Source: Methylorubrum extorquens
GTDB taxonomy: Bacteria > Pseudomonadota > Alphaproteobacteria > Rhizobiales > Beijerinckiaceae
Assembly: GCA_019695455.1 (NCBI GenBank)
Contig: JAEUAC010000456.1
Coordinates: 1 to 13,581 of the forward strand
DNA length: 13,581 nt
Reading direction: 5' to 3'
In this document: positions 1-6,701 of the stretch, piece by piece
Layout of the letters: each line of letters starts with the position of its first letter
How positions within the stretch are numbered: position 1 is the stretch's first letter
Translations under genes and position numbers: made by a program
The notes under the pieces: model-generated
The model's database searches: none
What the model saw: only the letters and a program-made list of their open reading frames with translations
Told to the model about the DNA's origin: nothing

Positions 1-311
1 TCCTGGCCGCGCTTCAGGATGCGGCCCGCCGCCGTGACGACGGAATAGGCGCCCTGGCGGCGCGCGAGCGCCGGCTCCTTGACGATGCGATACAGCGGCA
101 TCTCGGACGTGCGGCGGAAGACGGCGAAGACCGCGCGGTCCTTCTCGAAGTCGATCGCGTAGTCCCGCCACTCGCCGGACGCCACCATGCGGCCGTAGAG
201 GTTCAGGCAGAGCCGCAGCTCCTCCCGGTTGAACGTGACCTGGGGCGCTGCCGCGGGCGACGGGAACGGCACGACCCGCGCGCCCGCATCCTGCCTTTCG
301 CCCTCGCTCAT
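1..311 (-). CDS. DUF2794 family protein, 3' end outside the window
   Basis: The minus strand from the ATG at 311 reads 103 codons without a stop and runs off the left edge. After a variable N-terminus of about 24 residues comes a stretch I recognise as DUF2794: VTFNREELRLCLNLYGRM (about residues 25-42), EWRDYAIDFEKDRAVFAVFRR (48-67 region), then MPLYRI, QGAYSVV and ILKRGQ at the edge. The family is small (roughly 110-130 residues), so only the last few residues should be missing. DUF2794 proteins are soluble and largely confined to alphaproteobacteria; their function is unknown to me. The gene is divergent from the transporter operon across 272 bp. The upstream ribosome binding site is weak, but no other start gives a sensible N-terminus. 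The family call is from memory of the motif pattern. Confidence 0.85.
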   Translation of the reverse strand, partial: MSEGERQDAGARVVPFPSPAAAPQVTFNREELRLCLNLYGRMVASGEWRDYAIDFEKDRAVFAVFRRTSEMPLYRIVKEPALARRQGAYSVVTAAGRILKRGQ

Positions 312-328
312 CCCGGACCGACGCTCCG

Positions 329-345
329 CCTCTCTCGGGGAGAGG
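329..345 (-). other. Small hairpin in the leader of the DUF2794 gene
   Basis: CCTCTC at 329-334 and GAGAGG at 340-345 form a perfect 6-bp inverted repeat with a 5-nt loop, ending 17 bp upstream of the DUF2794 start codon. It could be a leader RNA hairpin, an operator or a remnant of a dispersed palindromic repeat. The short stem makes chance plausible. Confidence 0.3.
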
Positions 346-471
346 ATGTGCCCCCGGGCGCGGAAGCGCAAGCGACCGAGCGCCGCGTCCGGCCGCCTCC
401 GCCGAAGGCCGCATTGACGGGTGCGCGGCGGCGGTGACAGGGTCGCCGCAACGAGGCCACGCCCGCATCGC

Positions 472-487
472 GGATCGGGCCCGATCC
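472..487. promoter_or_regulatory. Perfect 16-bp palindrome upstream of livH, candidate operator
   Basis: GGATCGGGCCCGATCC is a perfect palindrome with no central spacer. Its centre is about 104 bp upstream of the chosen livH start and it lies on the transporter side of the divergent gap. A dimeric regulator (for example TetR, GntR or Lrp type) could bind it; no regulator gene lies in the window to pair it with. Short palindromes are common in DNA this GC-rich, but a perfect 16-bp one in a promoter region is uncommon. Confidence 0.4.
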
Positions 488-562
488 CGGCCGTTCGCGG
501 TCGATCGAGGAAACGCCCGGCGGACCGTGCCGCGCCCGCCTGCCGGGCCGGACGTCGCCCTC

Positions 563-574
563 GGGAGAGCGAGG
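563..574 (+). promoter_or_regulatory. Ribosome binding site that decides the livH start
   Basis: Purine-rich GGGAGAGCGAGG lies here, with GAGG at 571-574 placed 9 nt before the GTG at 584. It supports GTG 584 over the upstream ATG at 434, whose 50 extra residues look non-coding. Confidence 0.6.
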
Positions 575-583
575 TCCCTCCTG

Positions 584-1459
584 GTGAGCCTGTTCGTCCA
601 GCAGATCCTGAACGGTCTGACGCTCGGCAGCGTCTATGCCCTGGTCGCGCTCGGCCTGACCCTCGTCTACGGCATCCTCCACATCCCGAACTTCTCGCAC
701 GGGGCGCTGTTCACGGTCGGCGCCTACGCGGCCTACGTGACGGCGGGCCAGCTCGGGGCGAACTACTGGGTGGCGCTCGGGGCCGCCGCCCTCGTGACGG
801 CGCTCGTCGCCATGCTGTCCGAGCGGCTGGTCTTCAGCCGCCTGCGCGACTCGCCGCCCCTGCACGACATGATCGCCGCGATCGGGCTCCTCCTCTTCTT
901 CGAGGCGCTGATCCAGGCGAAGTTCGGGGCGGAGTTCCACCGCGTCGCGGCGCCCTATCCGGGGATCTGGCAGGGGCTGCGGCAGGCCACGGGCCTCGTG
1001 CTGCCGATCCAGCGCGCCCTCATCATCGCGGGCGCCGTCATCCTGATGGTCGCGCTGCACCTGTTCCTGACGCGGACCGTCACGGGCTCGACCATCGTGG
1101 CGATGGCGCAGAACCGGGAGGGCGCCTCGCTCGTCGGCATCGACCTCACGCGGGTGTCGCTCCTCACCTTCGCGATCTCGGGCGCGCTCGCGGCGGTCGC
1201 GGCCGTGCTCTTCGCGCCCATCAACCTCGTCTCGCCGGGGATGGGCAATCTCGTGATCCTGAAGGCCTTCGTGATCATCATCCTGGGCGGGATGGGGTCC
1301 GTCCCGGGCGCGATCGCGGGCGGCATGATCATCGGCTTCGCCGAGAGCTTCGGCGCCTTCTACATTTCGACGGACCTCAAGGACATCATGGCCTTCGCGC
1401 TGCTCGTCGTCATCCTGTCGGTCCGGCCGCAGGGCCTGTTCCCGGCGCCGGCCCGATGA
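584..1459 (+). CDS. livH: Branched-chain amino acid-type ABC transporter permease (LivH-like)
   Basis: Inner-membrane permease of the HAAT importer family, forming the translocation pore together with the LivM-like protein encoded next. From GTG 584 it has 291 residues, the usual LivH length, beginning MSLFVQQILNGLTLGSVYAL. Visible hallmarks are ALGLTLVYGILHIPNFSHGA (about 22-41), the cytoplasmic coupling stretch AMAQNREGASLVGID (about 173-187), and LGGMGSVPGAIAGG (about 234-247). Many hydrophobic segments are seen, including VALGAAALVTALVAML and ALIIAGAVILMVALHLFL. The in-frame ATG at 434 would add 50 Arg/Pro-rich residues and is rejected as a start. The stop overlaps the livM start as ATGA. 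The gene symbol denotes the family; leucine specificity is not shown. Confidence 0.93.
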   Translation: MSLFVQQILNGLTLGSVYALVALGLTLVYGILHIPNFSHGALFTVGAYAAYVTAGQLGANYWVALGAAALVTALVAMLSERLVFSRLRDSPPLHDMIAAIGLLLFFEALIQAKFGAEFHRVAAPYPGIWQGLRQATGLVLPIQRALIIAGAVILMVALHLFLTRTVTGSTIVAMAQNREGASLVGIDLTRVSLLTFAISGALAAVAAVLFAPINLVSPGMGNLVILKAFVIIILGGMGSVPGAIAGGMIIGFAESFGAFYISTDLKDIMAFALLVVILSVRPQGLFPAPAR

Positions 1460-2463
1460 GCGCGCGCGCCGCCGTCGCGGCCGTGGCCCTCGCGGCCGCC
1501 ATAGCCTTCCCGCTCGTCTCGCCGAACGACTACTTCACCTACGTGATGGCGCTCGCCTTCATCTACGCGATCGCGGCGATCGGCCTGAACCTCATCCTCG
1601 GCTACACGGGGCAGCTGAACCTCGCCCATGCCGGCTTCATGGCCATCGGCGCCTACGCGCTCGGCATCCTCACGGTCGATTACGGCGTGCCCTTCTGGCT
1701 CGCCTTCCTCGCGTCGGGGCTCGTCGCCGCGCTCGCCGGGCTCGGGGCGGGGCTCGTCTCGCTGCGGCTCAAGGCGGATTACTTCGCGATCTTCACGCTC
1801 TGCGTCGGCATCATCATCTGGCTCGGCATCGAGAAGTGGGACAGCCTCACCCACGGCGTGGTCGGGATCATCGGCATCCCGGCGCCCGCCCCCATCGGTC
1901 CGCTCCGGTTCGACACGACGATCTCGAAATACTACCTCGTCCTCGTCTTCCTGGTGCTCGGGCTGTTCGTCATGGACCGGATCGTCCACTCGATCCTGGG
2001 CCGCGCCTTCGTGGCCATCCGGAACGGCGAGGGCCTGGCGGAATCGCTCGGCATCCCCCTGATGCGGACCAAGGTGACGGCCTTCGTCCTCTCGACGGCC
2101 TATGCCGGCTACGCGGGTGCGCTCTATGCCGGCTTCGTCCAGTTCATCGGCCCGCAAATCGCGTCCGAGACCTACGCCTTCGACATGATCGCCTTCATCC
2201 TGGTGGGCGGGCTCGGTACGCTGTCCGGCCCCGTCCTGGGGGCGATCGTGCTGACCTGGGCCACGCAATCCCTCCAGTTCCTGCAGGATTACAGGCTGCT
2301 CGTGTTCGGCCCCCTCCTCATCCTCCTCGTCATGTTCCTGCCGAAGGGCATCGTCGGGACGCTCCGGGCGCAGCAGGCGCGCCGGGCCGGGCGCCGCGCC
2401 ACCGCGGCGCGGGCCGAGGCGGCCGTGGCCGGCACGGCCGACAAGGCCAGCGCCCATGCTTGA
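1456..2463 (+). CDS. livM: Branched-chain amino acid-type ABC transporter permease (LivM-like)
   Basis: Second permease subunit of the importer, 335 residues, an ordinary LivM length. It begins MSARAAVAAV and carries the hallmark LGYTGQLNLAHAGFMAIGAY (about 48-67), the coupling stretch RNGEGLAESLGI (about 189-200) and GGLGTLSGPVLGA (about 251-263). Numerous transmembrane segments are evident, for example YLVLVFLVLGLFVMD and LLVFGPLLILLVMFL. The C-terminal 35 residues after LPKGIVGTL are Ala/Arg-rich, probably a flexible cytoplasmic tail. The start codon overlaps the livH stop by 4 bp, and the last 8 bp overlap the livG start, suggesting translational coupling of the three genes. Confidence 0.93.
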   Translation: MSARAAVAAVALAAAIAFPLVSPNDYFTYVMALAFIYAIAAIGLNLILGYTGQLNLAHAGFMAIGAYALGILTVDYGVPFWLAFLASGLVAALAGLGAGLVSLRLKADYFAIFTLCVGIIIWLGIEKWDSLTHGVVGIIGIPAPAPIGPLRFDTTISKYYLVLVFLVLGLFVMDRIVHSILGRAFVAIRNGEGLAESLGIPLMRTKVTAFVLSTAYAGYAGALYAGFVQFIGPQIASETYAFDMIAFILVGGLGTLSGPVLGAIVLTWATQSLQFLQDYRLLVFGPLLILLVMFLPKGIVGTLRAQQARRAGRRATAARAEAAVAGTADKASAHA

Positions 2464-3241
2464 GGTGGTCGGGCTCGGCAAGCGCTTCGGCGGCCTCGCC
2501 GCCGTGAAGGACGTCACGGTGCAGTTCGCGCCCGGCCGGATCACGGCCGTGATCGGCCCGAACGGGGCCGGCAAGACGACCTTCTTCAACCTCTGCGCCG
2601 GGACGCATCGTCCCACCGAGGGACGCGTCCTCCTCGGCGGCGAGGACGTGACCGGCATGCGGCCGGACCGCATCGCGCGGCGCGGGCTCGCGCGGACGTT
2701 CCAGGCGACGACGCTGTTCGAGGACGCGAGCGTGCTCGACAACCTGATCGTCGGGCATCGCCTGCGCACGACGGCCGGCCTCGCCGACGTGGTCTTCGGC
2801 ACGCGCCGGCTGCGGGCCGACGAGCGCGCCTGCCGCGACGCGGCCGAGCGGGCGCTCCGCTTCGTCGGGCTCGAGGCCTCGGCCGATCGCGTCGTGGCCG
2901 ACATCAGCCAGGAGGAGAAGAAGCGCACGGCCTTCGCCCTCGCGCTCGCGACCGAGCCGACGATCGTGCTCCTCGACGAGCCGGCCGGCGGCGTGAACCC
3001 GGACGAGACCGAGGGCCTCGCCCGCCTCATCCGCAAGATGGCCGAGAGCGGGCTCACGATCGGCCTGATCGAGCACAAGATGGGCATGATCATGGGCCTC
3101 GCCGACCGCATCGTCGTGCTCGACCACGGCGAGAAGATCGCCGACGGCAGCCCGTCGGAGGTGTCGCGCGACCCGAAGGTGATCGAGGCCTATCTCGGCG
3201 CGGACTTCGCGCCCGTGGGAGCCGACCATGCTGGCCTGTGA
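2456..3241 (+). CDS. livG: HAAT-type ABC transporter ATP-binding protein (LivG-like) with unusual signature loop
   Basis: One of the two cytoplasmic ATPases of the importer, 261 residues. Walker A is GPNGAGKTT at residues 34-42, Walker B is TIVLLDEPAGG, and the LivG-type end is IGLIEHKMGMIMGLADRIVVL with the H-loop His. Where LSGGQ-type ABC proteins carry the signature loop, this protein reads ISQEEKKRTAFALALA, so only the serine of the core motif is kept. I recall LivG-like proteins with similar QEE-type loops, so this may be a subfamily trait rather than damage. The gene overlaps livM by 8 bp and livF by 14 bp. The ribosome binding site is a modest AAGG at 2443-2446. The symbol denotes the family only. 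Confidence 0.9.
   Translation: MLEVVGLGKRFGGLAAVKDVTVQFAPGRITAVIGPNGAGKTTFFNLCAGTHRPTEGRVLLGGEDVTGMRPDRIARRGLARTFQATTLFEDASVLDNLIVGHRLRTTAGLADVVFGTRRLRADERACRDAAERALRFVGLEASADRVVADISQEEKKRTAFALALATEPTIVLLDEPAGGVNPDETEGLARLIRKMAESGLTIGLIEHKMGMIMGLADRIVVLDHGEKIADGSPSEVSRDPKVIEAYLGADFAPVGADHAGL
3217..3221 (+). promoter_or_regulatory. Ribosome binding site for livF inside livG
   Basis: GGGAG lies 6 nt before the ATG at 3228, inside the last codons of livG. It supports a start overlapping livG by 14 bp rather than a later start. Confidence 0.55.
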
Positions 3242-3935
3242 GGGCGCGACGCTCGACTACGGGTCGTACCGGGCTCTCTCGGGCGTCTCCGTCCGGGTCG
3301 AGCGGGGCGAGCTCGTCGTCATGCTGGGCGCGAACGGGGCCGGCAAGTCGAGCCTGTTCCTGGCGATCTCGGGCCTGCGCCGCCTCCGGTCGGGCTCGAT
3401 CCGGCTCGACGGGCAGGAGCTCGCCGGCCGCAAGCCGTCGGACATCGTGGCGGCGGGGCTGGTCCAGTGCGCGGAGGGGCGCAAGCTCTTCCCGGGCATG
3501 TCGGTCCGCAAGAACCTGACGCTCGGCGGCTACGTGCACCGGGCCGATCCGAAGGGCTCGGAGGCGATCCTCGAGCGCGTCTTCGGCATGTTCCCGATCC
3601 TGCGCGACAAGCAGCACGACACTGCGGGCTCGCTCTCCGGCGGCCAGCAGCAGATGGTCGCCATCGGCCGCGCCCTGATGGGACGGCCGAAGGTCCTCCT
3701 CCTCGACGAGCCGTCGCTCGGGCTGGCGCCGCTGGTCGTGAAGCAGGTGCTGGAGGCCGTGCAGGCGATCAACCGCGAGGGGACGACCGTGCTCCTCGCC
3801 GAGCAGAACGCCTTCGCGGCGCTGAAGATCGCGCACCGCGCCTACGTGCTCGAGAACGGCCGCATCGTGTCGGAGGGCTCGCCCGAGACGCTGCTCGCCG
3901 ACGACCGCATCCGCAAGGCGTATATCGGCGCCTGA
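3228..3935 (+). CDS. livF: HAAT-type ABC transporter ATP-binding protein (LivF-like)
   Basis: Second cytoplasmic ATPase of the importer, 235 residues, typical for LivF. Unlike the LivG-like partner it has a full set of canonical motifs: Walker A GANGAGKSS (34-42), signature LSGGQQQ (136-142), Walker B VLLLDEPSLGLAP (from about 156) and the H-loop region TTVLLAEQNAFAAL, where Q-N replaces the usual histidine-containing pattern, as is common in LivF. The stretch CAEGRKLFPGMSVRKNLTLG is the usual LivF segment after the Q-loop. With LivG it would form the nucleotide-binding heterodimer. It ends 56 bp before the binding-protein gene, and I see no convincing terminator in that gap. Confidence 0.93.
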   Translation: MLACEGATLDYGSYRALSGVSVRVERGELVVMLGANGAGKSSLFLAISGLRRLRSGSIRLDGQELAGRKPSDIVAAGLVQCAEGRKLFPGMSVRKNLTLGGYVHRADPKGSEAILERVFGMFPILRDKQHDTAGSLSGGQQQMVAIGRALMGRPKVLLLDEPSLGLAPLVVKQVLEAVQAINREGTTVLLAEQNAFAALKIAHRAYVLENGRIVSEGSPETLLADDRIRKAYIGA

Positions 3936-3976
3936 CCGGCCTGGCCTAAGACACGATCAAGTCGAACACGACATCC

Positions 3977-3985
3977 AAGGGAGAG
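3977..3985 (+). promoter_or_regulatory. Strong ribosome binding site of the substrate-binding protein gene
   Basis: AAGGGAGAG lies 6 nt before the ATG at 3992 and is the best Shine-Dalgarno match in the operon. Strong initiation fits the excess of binding protein over membrane subunits usual in ABC importers. Confidence 0.65.
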
Positions 3986-3991
3986 AACGAC

Positions 3992-5167
3992 ATGGCGGTG
4001 ACGAGACGCATCCTGGGCCTCGCGGCGGCGACGGCGCTCGCCGGCACGGCCCTCGCCGGCCCGGCCTTCGCGCAGGAGACGGTGACGATCGGCTGGACGG
4101 GCCCGCTGTCCGGCGGCGCGGCGCTCTACGGCAAGAACACGCTCCAGGGGCTCGAGATGGCCGTGAAGGAGGTGAACGACGCCGGCGGCCTCGAGGTCGG
4201 CGGCAAGAAGGTCAAGGTCGAGGTCGTCGCGCTCGACGACAAGTACTCGCCCTCCGAGGCGGCCGTGAACGCGAAGCGCCTGCGCGCCCAGTACAAGGCG
4301 CCGGTGGTGTTCTGCCCCCATTCGGGCGGCAACTTCGCCATGCAGGCCTTCAACGAGCAGGACGGCTTCCTGATCGGCGCCTATACCAGCGTTCCGCAGA
4401 TGACGGAGCGCGGCAACAAGCTGACCATGCGCATCCCGCCCTCCTTCGCGGGCTACCTGCCGCCCTTCATCAAGACGGAGATGGCCACCTTCGGCAAGAA
4501 GCTCGGCATGGCGGGCGCCGACCACGACTACGCCAAGGCCTGGGCCGCCCTGATCCAGCCCGCCTGGAAGCAGGCCGGCGGCACCGTCGTCGCCGACAAC
4601 CCCATGTCCTACAACAAGGACAGCGACTTCTATTCCGGCGTCTCGCGCGTGATCGCGGCCTCGCCGGACGTGATGTTCGTCGGCGGCGCCTCCGAGCCGA
4701 CCGCGCTGGTCGTGAAGCAGGCGCGCGAGCTCGGCTTCCAGGGCGGCTTCGCCGTCATGGACCAGGCGAAGCTCGACGAGATGGCCACCGTGCTGGGCGG
4801 CTACCAGCCGCTCGAAGGCGCCATCGGCACGCTGCCGCTGATGACCGACAAGCGGCCGGGCCCGGTCGAGTTCGTGGCGAAGTTCAAGAAGATCTACAAC
4901 AAGGACGTCGGCAGCGAGACCTCGCTCAACTACTCGGCGACCAACGCCGTGCTCGAGGCCATGAAGATCGCCGGCACGACGACGGACGCGGCGGCGATCC
5001 GGGCCAAGCTGACGGACGCCTTCAAGGCGCTGCCGCCCGGCCGCAACCCGGCCGTGATCGAGAGCGTGGACGAGAGGGGCGGCTCGAACGCGGCGCTTCT
5101 CGTCGGTCTCGTCAAGGGCGGCAAGGTCGTGGCGGTCGACGCCGCGACCGGCAACGTCCTGAACTGA
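3992..5167 (+). CDS. Periplasmic substrate-binding protein of the HAAT-type ABC transporter
   Basis: Captures the substrate in the periplasm and delivers it to the LivHM-like channel. It has 391 residues. The N-terminus is a clear Sec signal peptide: RR at 5-6, a hydrophobic Ala/Leu core, and a likely cleavage after AFA at residue 27 before QETVTIG. The mature start TIGWTGPLSGGAALYGKNT is the typical opening of the Peripla_BP_6 fold, followed by GLEMAVKEVNDAGG and LDDKYSPSEAAVNAKRL. The segment VVFCPHSGGNF (about 105-115) replaces the more usual Ser/Thr-rich ligand loop and holds the only cysteine I notice in the mature protein. Substrate could be a branched-chain amino acid, amide, polyamine-like compound or aromatic acid; nothing here decides. 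The gene closes the operon and is convergent with flgL. Confidence 0.9.
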   Translation: MAVTRRILGLAAATALAGTALAGPAFAQETVTIGWTGPLSGGAALYGKNTLQGLEMAVKEVNDAGGLEVGGKKVKVEVVALDDKYSPSEAAVNAKRLRAQYKAPVVFCPHSGGNFAMQAFNEQDGFLIGAYTSVPQMTERGNKLTMRIPPSFAGYLPPFIKTEMATFGKKLGMAGADHDYAKAWAALIQPAWKQAGGTVVADNPMSYNKDSDFYSGVSRVIAASPDVMFVGGASEPTALVVKQARELGFQGGFAVMDQAKLDEMATVLGGYQPLEGAIGTLPLMTDKRPGPVEFVAKFKKIYNKDVGSETSLNYSATNAVLEAMKIAGTTTDAAAIRAKLTDAFKALPPGRNPAVIESVDERGGSNAALLVGLVKGGKVVAVDAATGNVLN

Positions 5168-5177
5168 GGCGGTCGAT

Positions 5178-5200
5178 CCGGGCGGTCCCGGGCCGCCCGG
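5178..5200. terminator. GC stem-loop between convergent operons, candidate bidirectional terminator
   Basis: CCGGGCGG at 5178-5185 pairs perfectly with CCGCCCGG at 5193-5200 around a 7-nt loop. It fills most of the 34-bp gap between the binding-protein gene (ends 5167, plus) and flgL (ends 5202, minus), where a shared terminator is expected. No T-run follows on either strand, so it would not be a classical intrinsic terminator; it may stabilise 3' ends or act with Rho. Confidence 0.5.
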
Positions 5201-5201
5201 C

Positions 5202-6701
5202 CTAGAGGTAGTCCGTCAGGGACAGCTTCATGATGGTCGCCGTCACCTGATAGCTCGCCTGCAGGCGCGTCTGCGTGGCGAGCAGGCGCGTCGCGGCCTC
5301 GGTGGTGTCGGTGTCCTCGATGCCCGAGAGCGCGTCCTTGATCTGCTCCTGCGTGATCGTGCCGGTCTGCTTGGCGCTCTTCATCGTGCTCGAGGCGAGC
5401 GCGAGGTCCTCGGCGACGGTGGCGATCTGCTGGCGGGCCTGCGAGGTTCCGAGGTTGGCCGAGACCCGGTCCGCGAGGGCCCCGTAGCGCGCGCGCGTCT
5501 GGGCGTCGGTCCCCGTCAGCGCGCTGGCAGCGAGCGCCCCGAAATTGGCGAGGACCGACTGGAAGCCCGCCTCGTTGGCGGCCGCTCCGATCCCGATCGT
5601 CTGCCGCTCCGAGATCCGGACGACGGAGCTCGAGCGCGGCGAGGAGCCGTTGTCGCCCGTGTACCAGACGACGGTATCGGCGGCCGTGCCGGGCCGCAGC
5701 GCCGTGGCGGTCGCGAAGGGCGGACCCGCGACGCGGGCCGGAGGGGTCGTGGCGTCCGCCGCGAAGAACTGCTTCGCGGTCTGCATGGCCGACGCCGCCG
5801 GCAGGTCCGTCGCCGTCAGGTTGGTCACGGCGGTCTGCAGCGCCTGCCGTATGCTCTCGGCCGTCTCCGCCGTCGTGGCGCCGATCCGGTAGCTGACGGC
5901 GCCCTCCGCCCCGACCGACCCCGCGATCAGCTTGATGTCCGAGGTGGTCCCGTCCGGCAGGCCGAGGGTGAGCGACAGCGCGTCGCCGGGAGCGGGCTGG
6001 GCGCCGACCGAGAACGAGACGGCGACGGGCGAGCCGCCCCGTGTCGCCGTCACGCCCGTTCCCGTCGCGCTCGCGGCCTGGAGCTTCAGGCCGAACGGGT
6101 TGGTCGCGCTCTCCTCGGACAGCGTCACGGGCGAGCCGGACCCGTTGAGCACGAGGCGGCCCATGCCGCCCGTGCCGACGTCGGCCGCCTGGCGCTCGCT
6201 GACCAGGGTCTCCAGTCCGGCGCGCGTGGCGTCCCCGTTCAGGATCTCCTCCGTCGAGGCGACCGGCCTCGTGTCGGAGGCGCGGCCGGCGAAGAGGTAT
6301 TGGCCGTTCAGCTGCTCGTTCAACGCCTGCACGACGGCGTCGAGGCCCTGCCGGGCCGTGTCCGTCGCCGAGGTCAGCACGCCGTTCGGATTGTTGCGGA
6401 TCTTGGAGACCGCGGTCGGCAGATCGGTCGCGACCTTGCTGATCTGGCTCAGGCTCGCGTTCATCAGGGTGAGCCGGAGCGAGCCTGCGTCGATCGCGCT
6501 GGCCGTGTCCTGCAGGCCCGACAAGCGGAACCGCAGCGACACGCTGGCGCCCGCCGCCGTGCCGAGCCCCGCATAGGTGCGCGAGACCTTGCCGGTCGAG
6601 AGCTGGTTCGAGATCTGGCCGATGCTGTCCTTCAGCGACGTGAAGCGCTCGGTCGAGGTCGCCAGCGACACCGCCGCGGCGCTGTAGGATTTCAGCATCA
6701 T
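5202..6701 (-). CDS. flgL: Flagellar hook-filament junction protein FlgL (HAP3)
   Basis: Second junction protein between hook and filament, exported by the flagellar type III system. It has 499 residues (498 from the second Met), well over the enteric length of about 317. The flagellin-type N-terminal helix region is SIGQISNQLSTGKVSRTYAGLG (starting near residue 27); the FlgL hallmark NGQYLFAGRASDTRPV is at about 132-147; the C-terminal helix ends TRLQASYQVTATIMKLSLTDYL. The extra length is a central beta-type region (about 180-375) with GDALSLTLGLPDGTTSD and VAGPPFATATALRPGTAADT, as I recall from Bradyrhizobium-type proteins. Two ATG codons stand in tandem at the start (6701 and 6698), and the first overlaps the flgK stop as ATGA. 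GAGGG at 6709-6713 serves as ribosome binding site. A flagellin paralogue is the alternative, but operon position favours FlgL. Confidence 0.87.
   Translation of the reverse strand: MMLKSYSAAAVSLATSTERFTSLKDSIGQISNQLSTGKVSRTYAGLGTAAGASVSLRFRLSGLQDTASAIDAGSLRLTLMNASLSQISKVATDLPTAVSKIRNNPNGVLTSATDTARQGLDAVVQALNEQLNGQYLFAGRASDTRPVASTEEILNGDATRAGLETLVSERQAADVGTGGMGRLVLNGSGSPVTLSEESATNPFGLKLQAASATGTGVTATRGGSPVAVSFSVGAQPAPGDALSLTLGLPDGTTSDIKLIAGSVGAEGAVSYRIGATTAETAESIRQALQTAVTNLTATDLPAASAMQTAKQFFAADATTPPARVAGPPFATATALRPGTAADTVVWYTGDNGSSPRSSSVVRISERQTIGIGAAANEAGFQSVLANFGALAASALTGTDAQTRARYGALADRVSANLGTSQARQQIATVAEDLALASSTMKSAKQTGTITQEQIKDALSGIEDTDTTEAATRLLATQTRLQASYQVTATIMKLSLTDYL

Larger units (their letters stand above)
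312..583. other. Divergent intergenic region between DUF2794 and the transporter operon
   Basis: These 272 bp separate two divergently transcribed genes and should hold both promoters. The plus-strand reading frame is open from 434, but that part encodes an Arg/Pro/Ala-rich stretch unlike any LivH N-terminus, so I treat it as untranslated. Visible items are a 6-bp stem hairpin at 329-345, a TTGACG hexamer at 414-419 without a convincing -10, a perfect 16-bp palindrome at 472-487 and a ribosome binding site at 563-574. I see no tRNA or small gene. Confidence 0.6.

Noticed and set aside
414..442. TTGACG hexamer as the -35 of a sigma-70 promoter for livH
   Set aside because: At 16-17 bp spacing the -10 would be GACAGG or ACAGGG, too far from consensus to report as a promoter.
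421..1455. N-terminal extension of LivM to give a 680-residue protein
   Set aside because: It lies in another frame over livH and has no membrane or domain pattern; the ATG at 1456 begins an ordinary LivM.
1360..3111. 583-codon open frame on the minus strand across livM and livG
   Set aside because: Arg/Pro/Asp-rich with no recognisable domain; it is antisense to clearly conserved genes and arises from GC-rich third codon positions.
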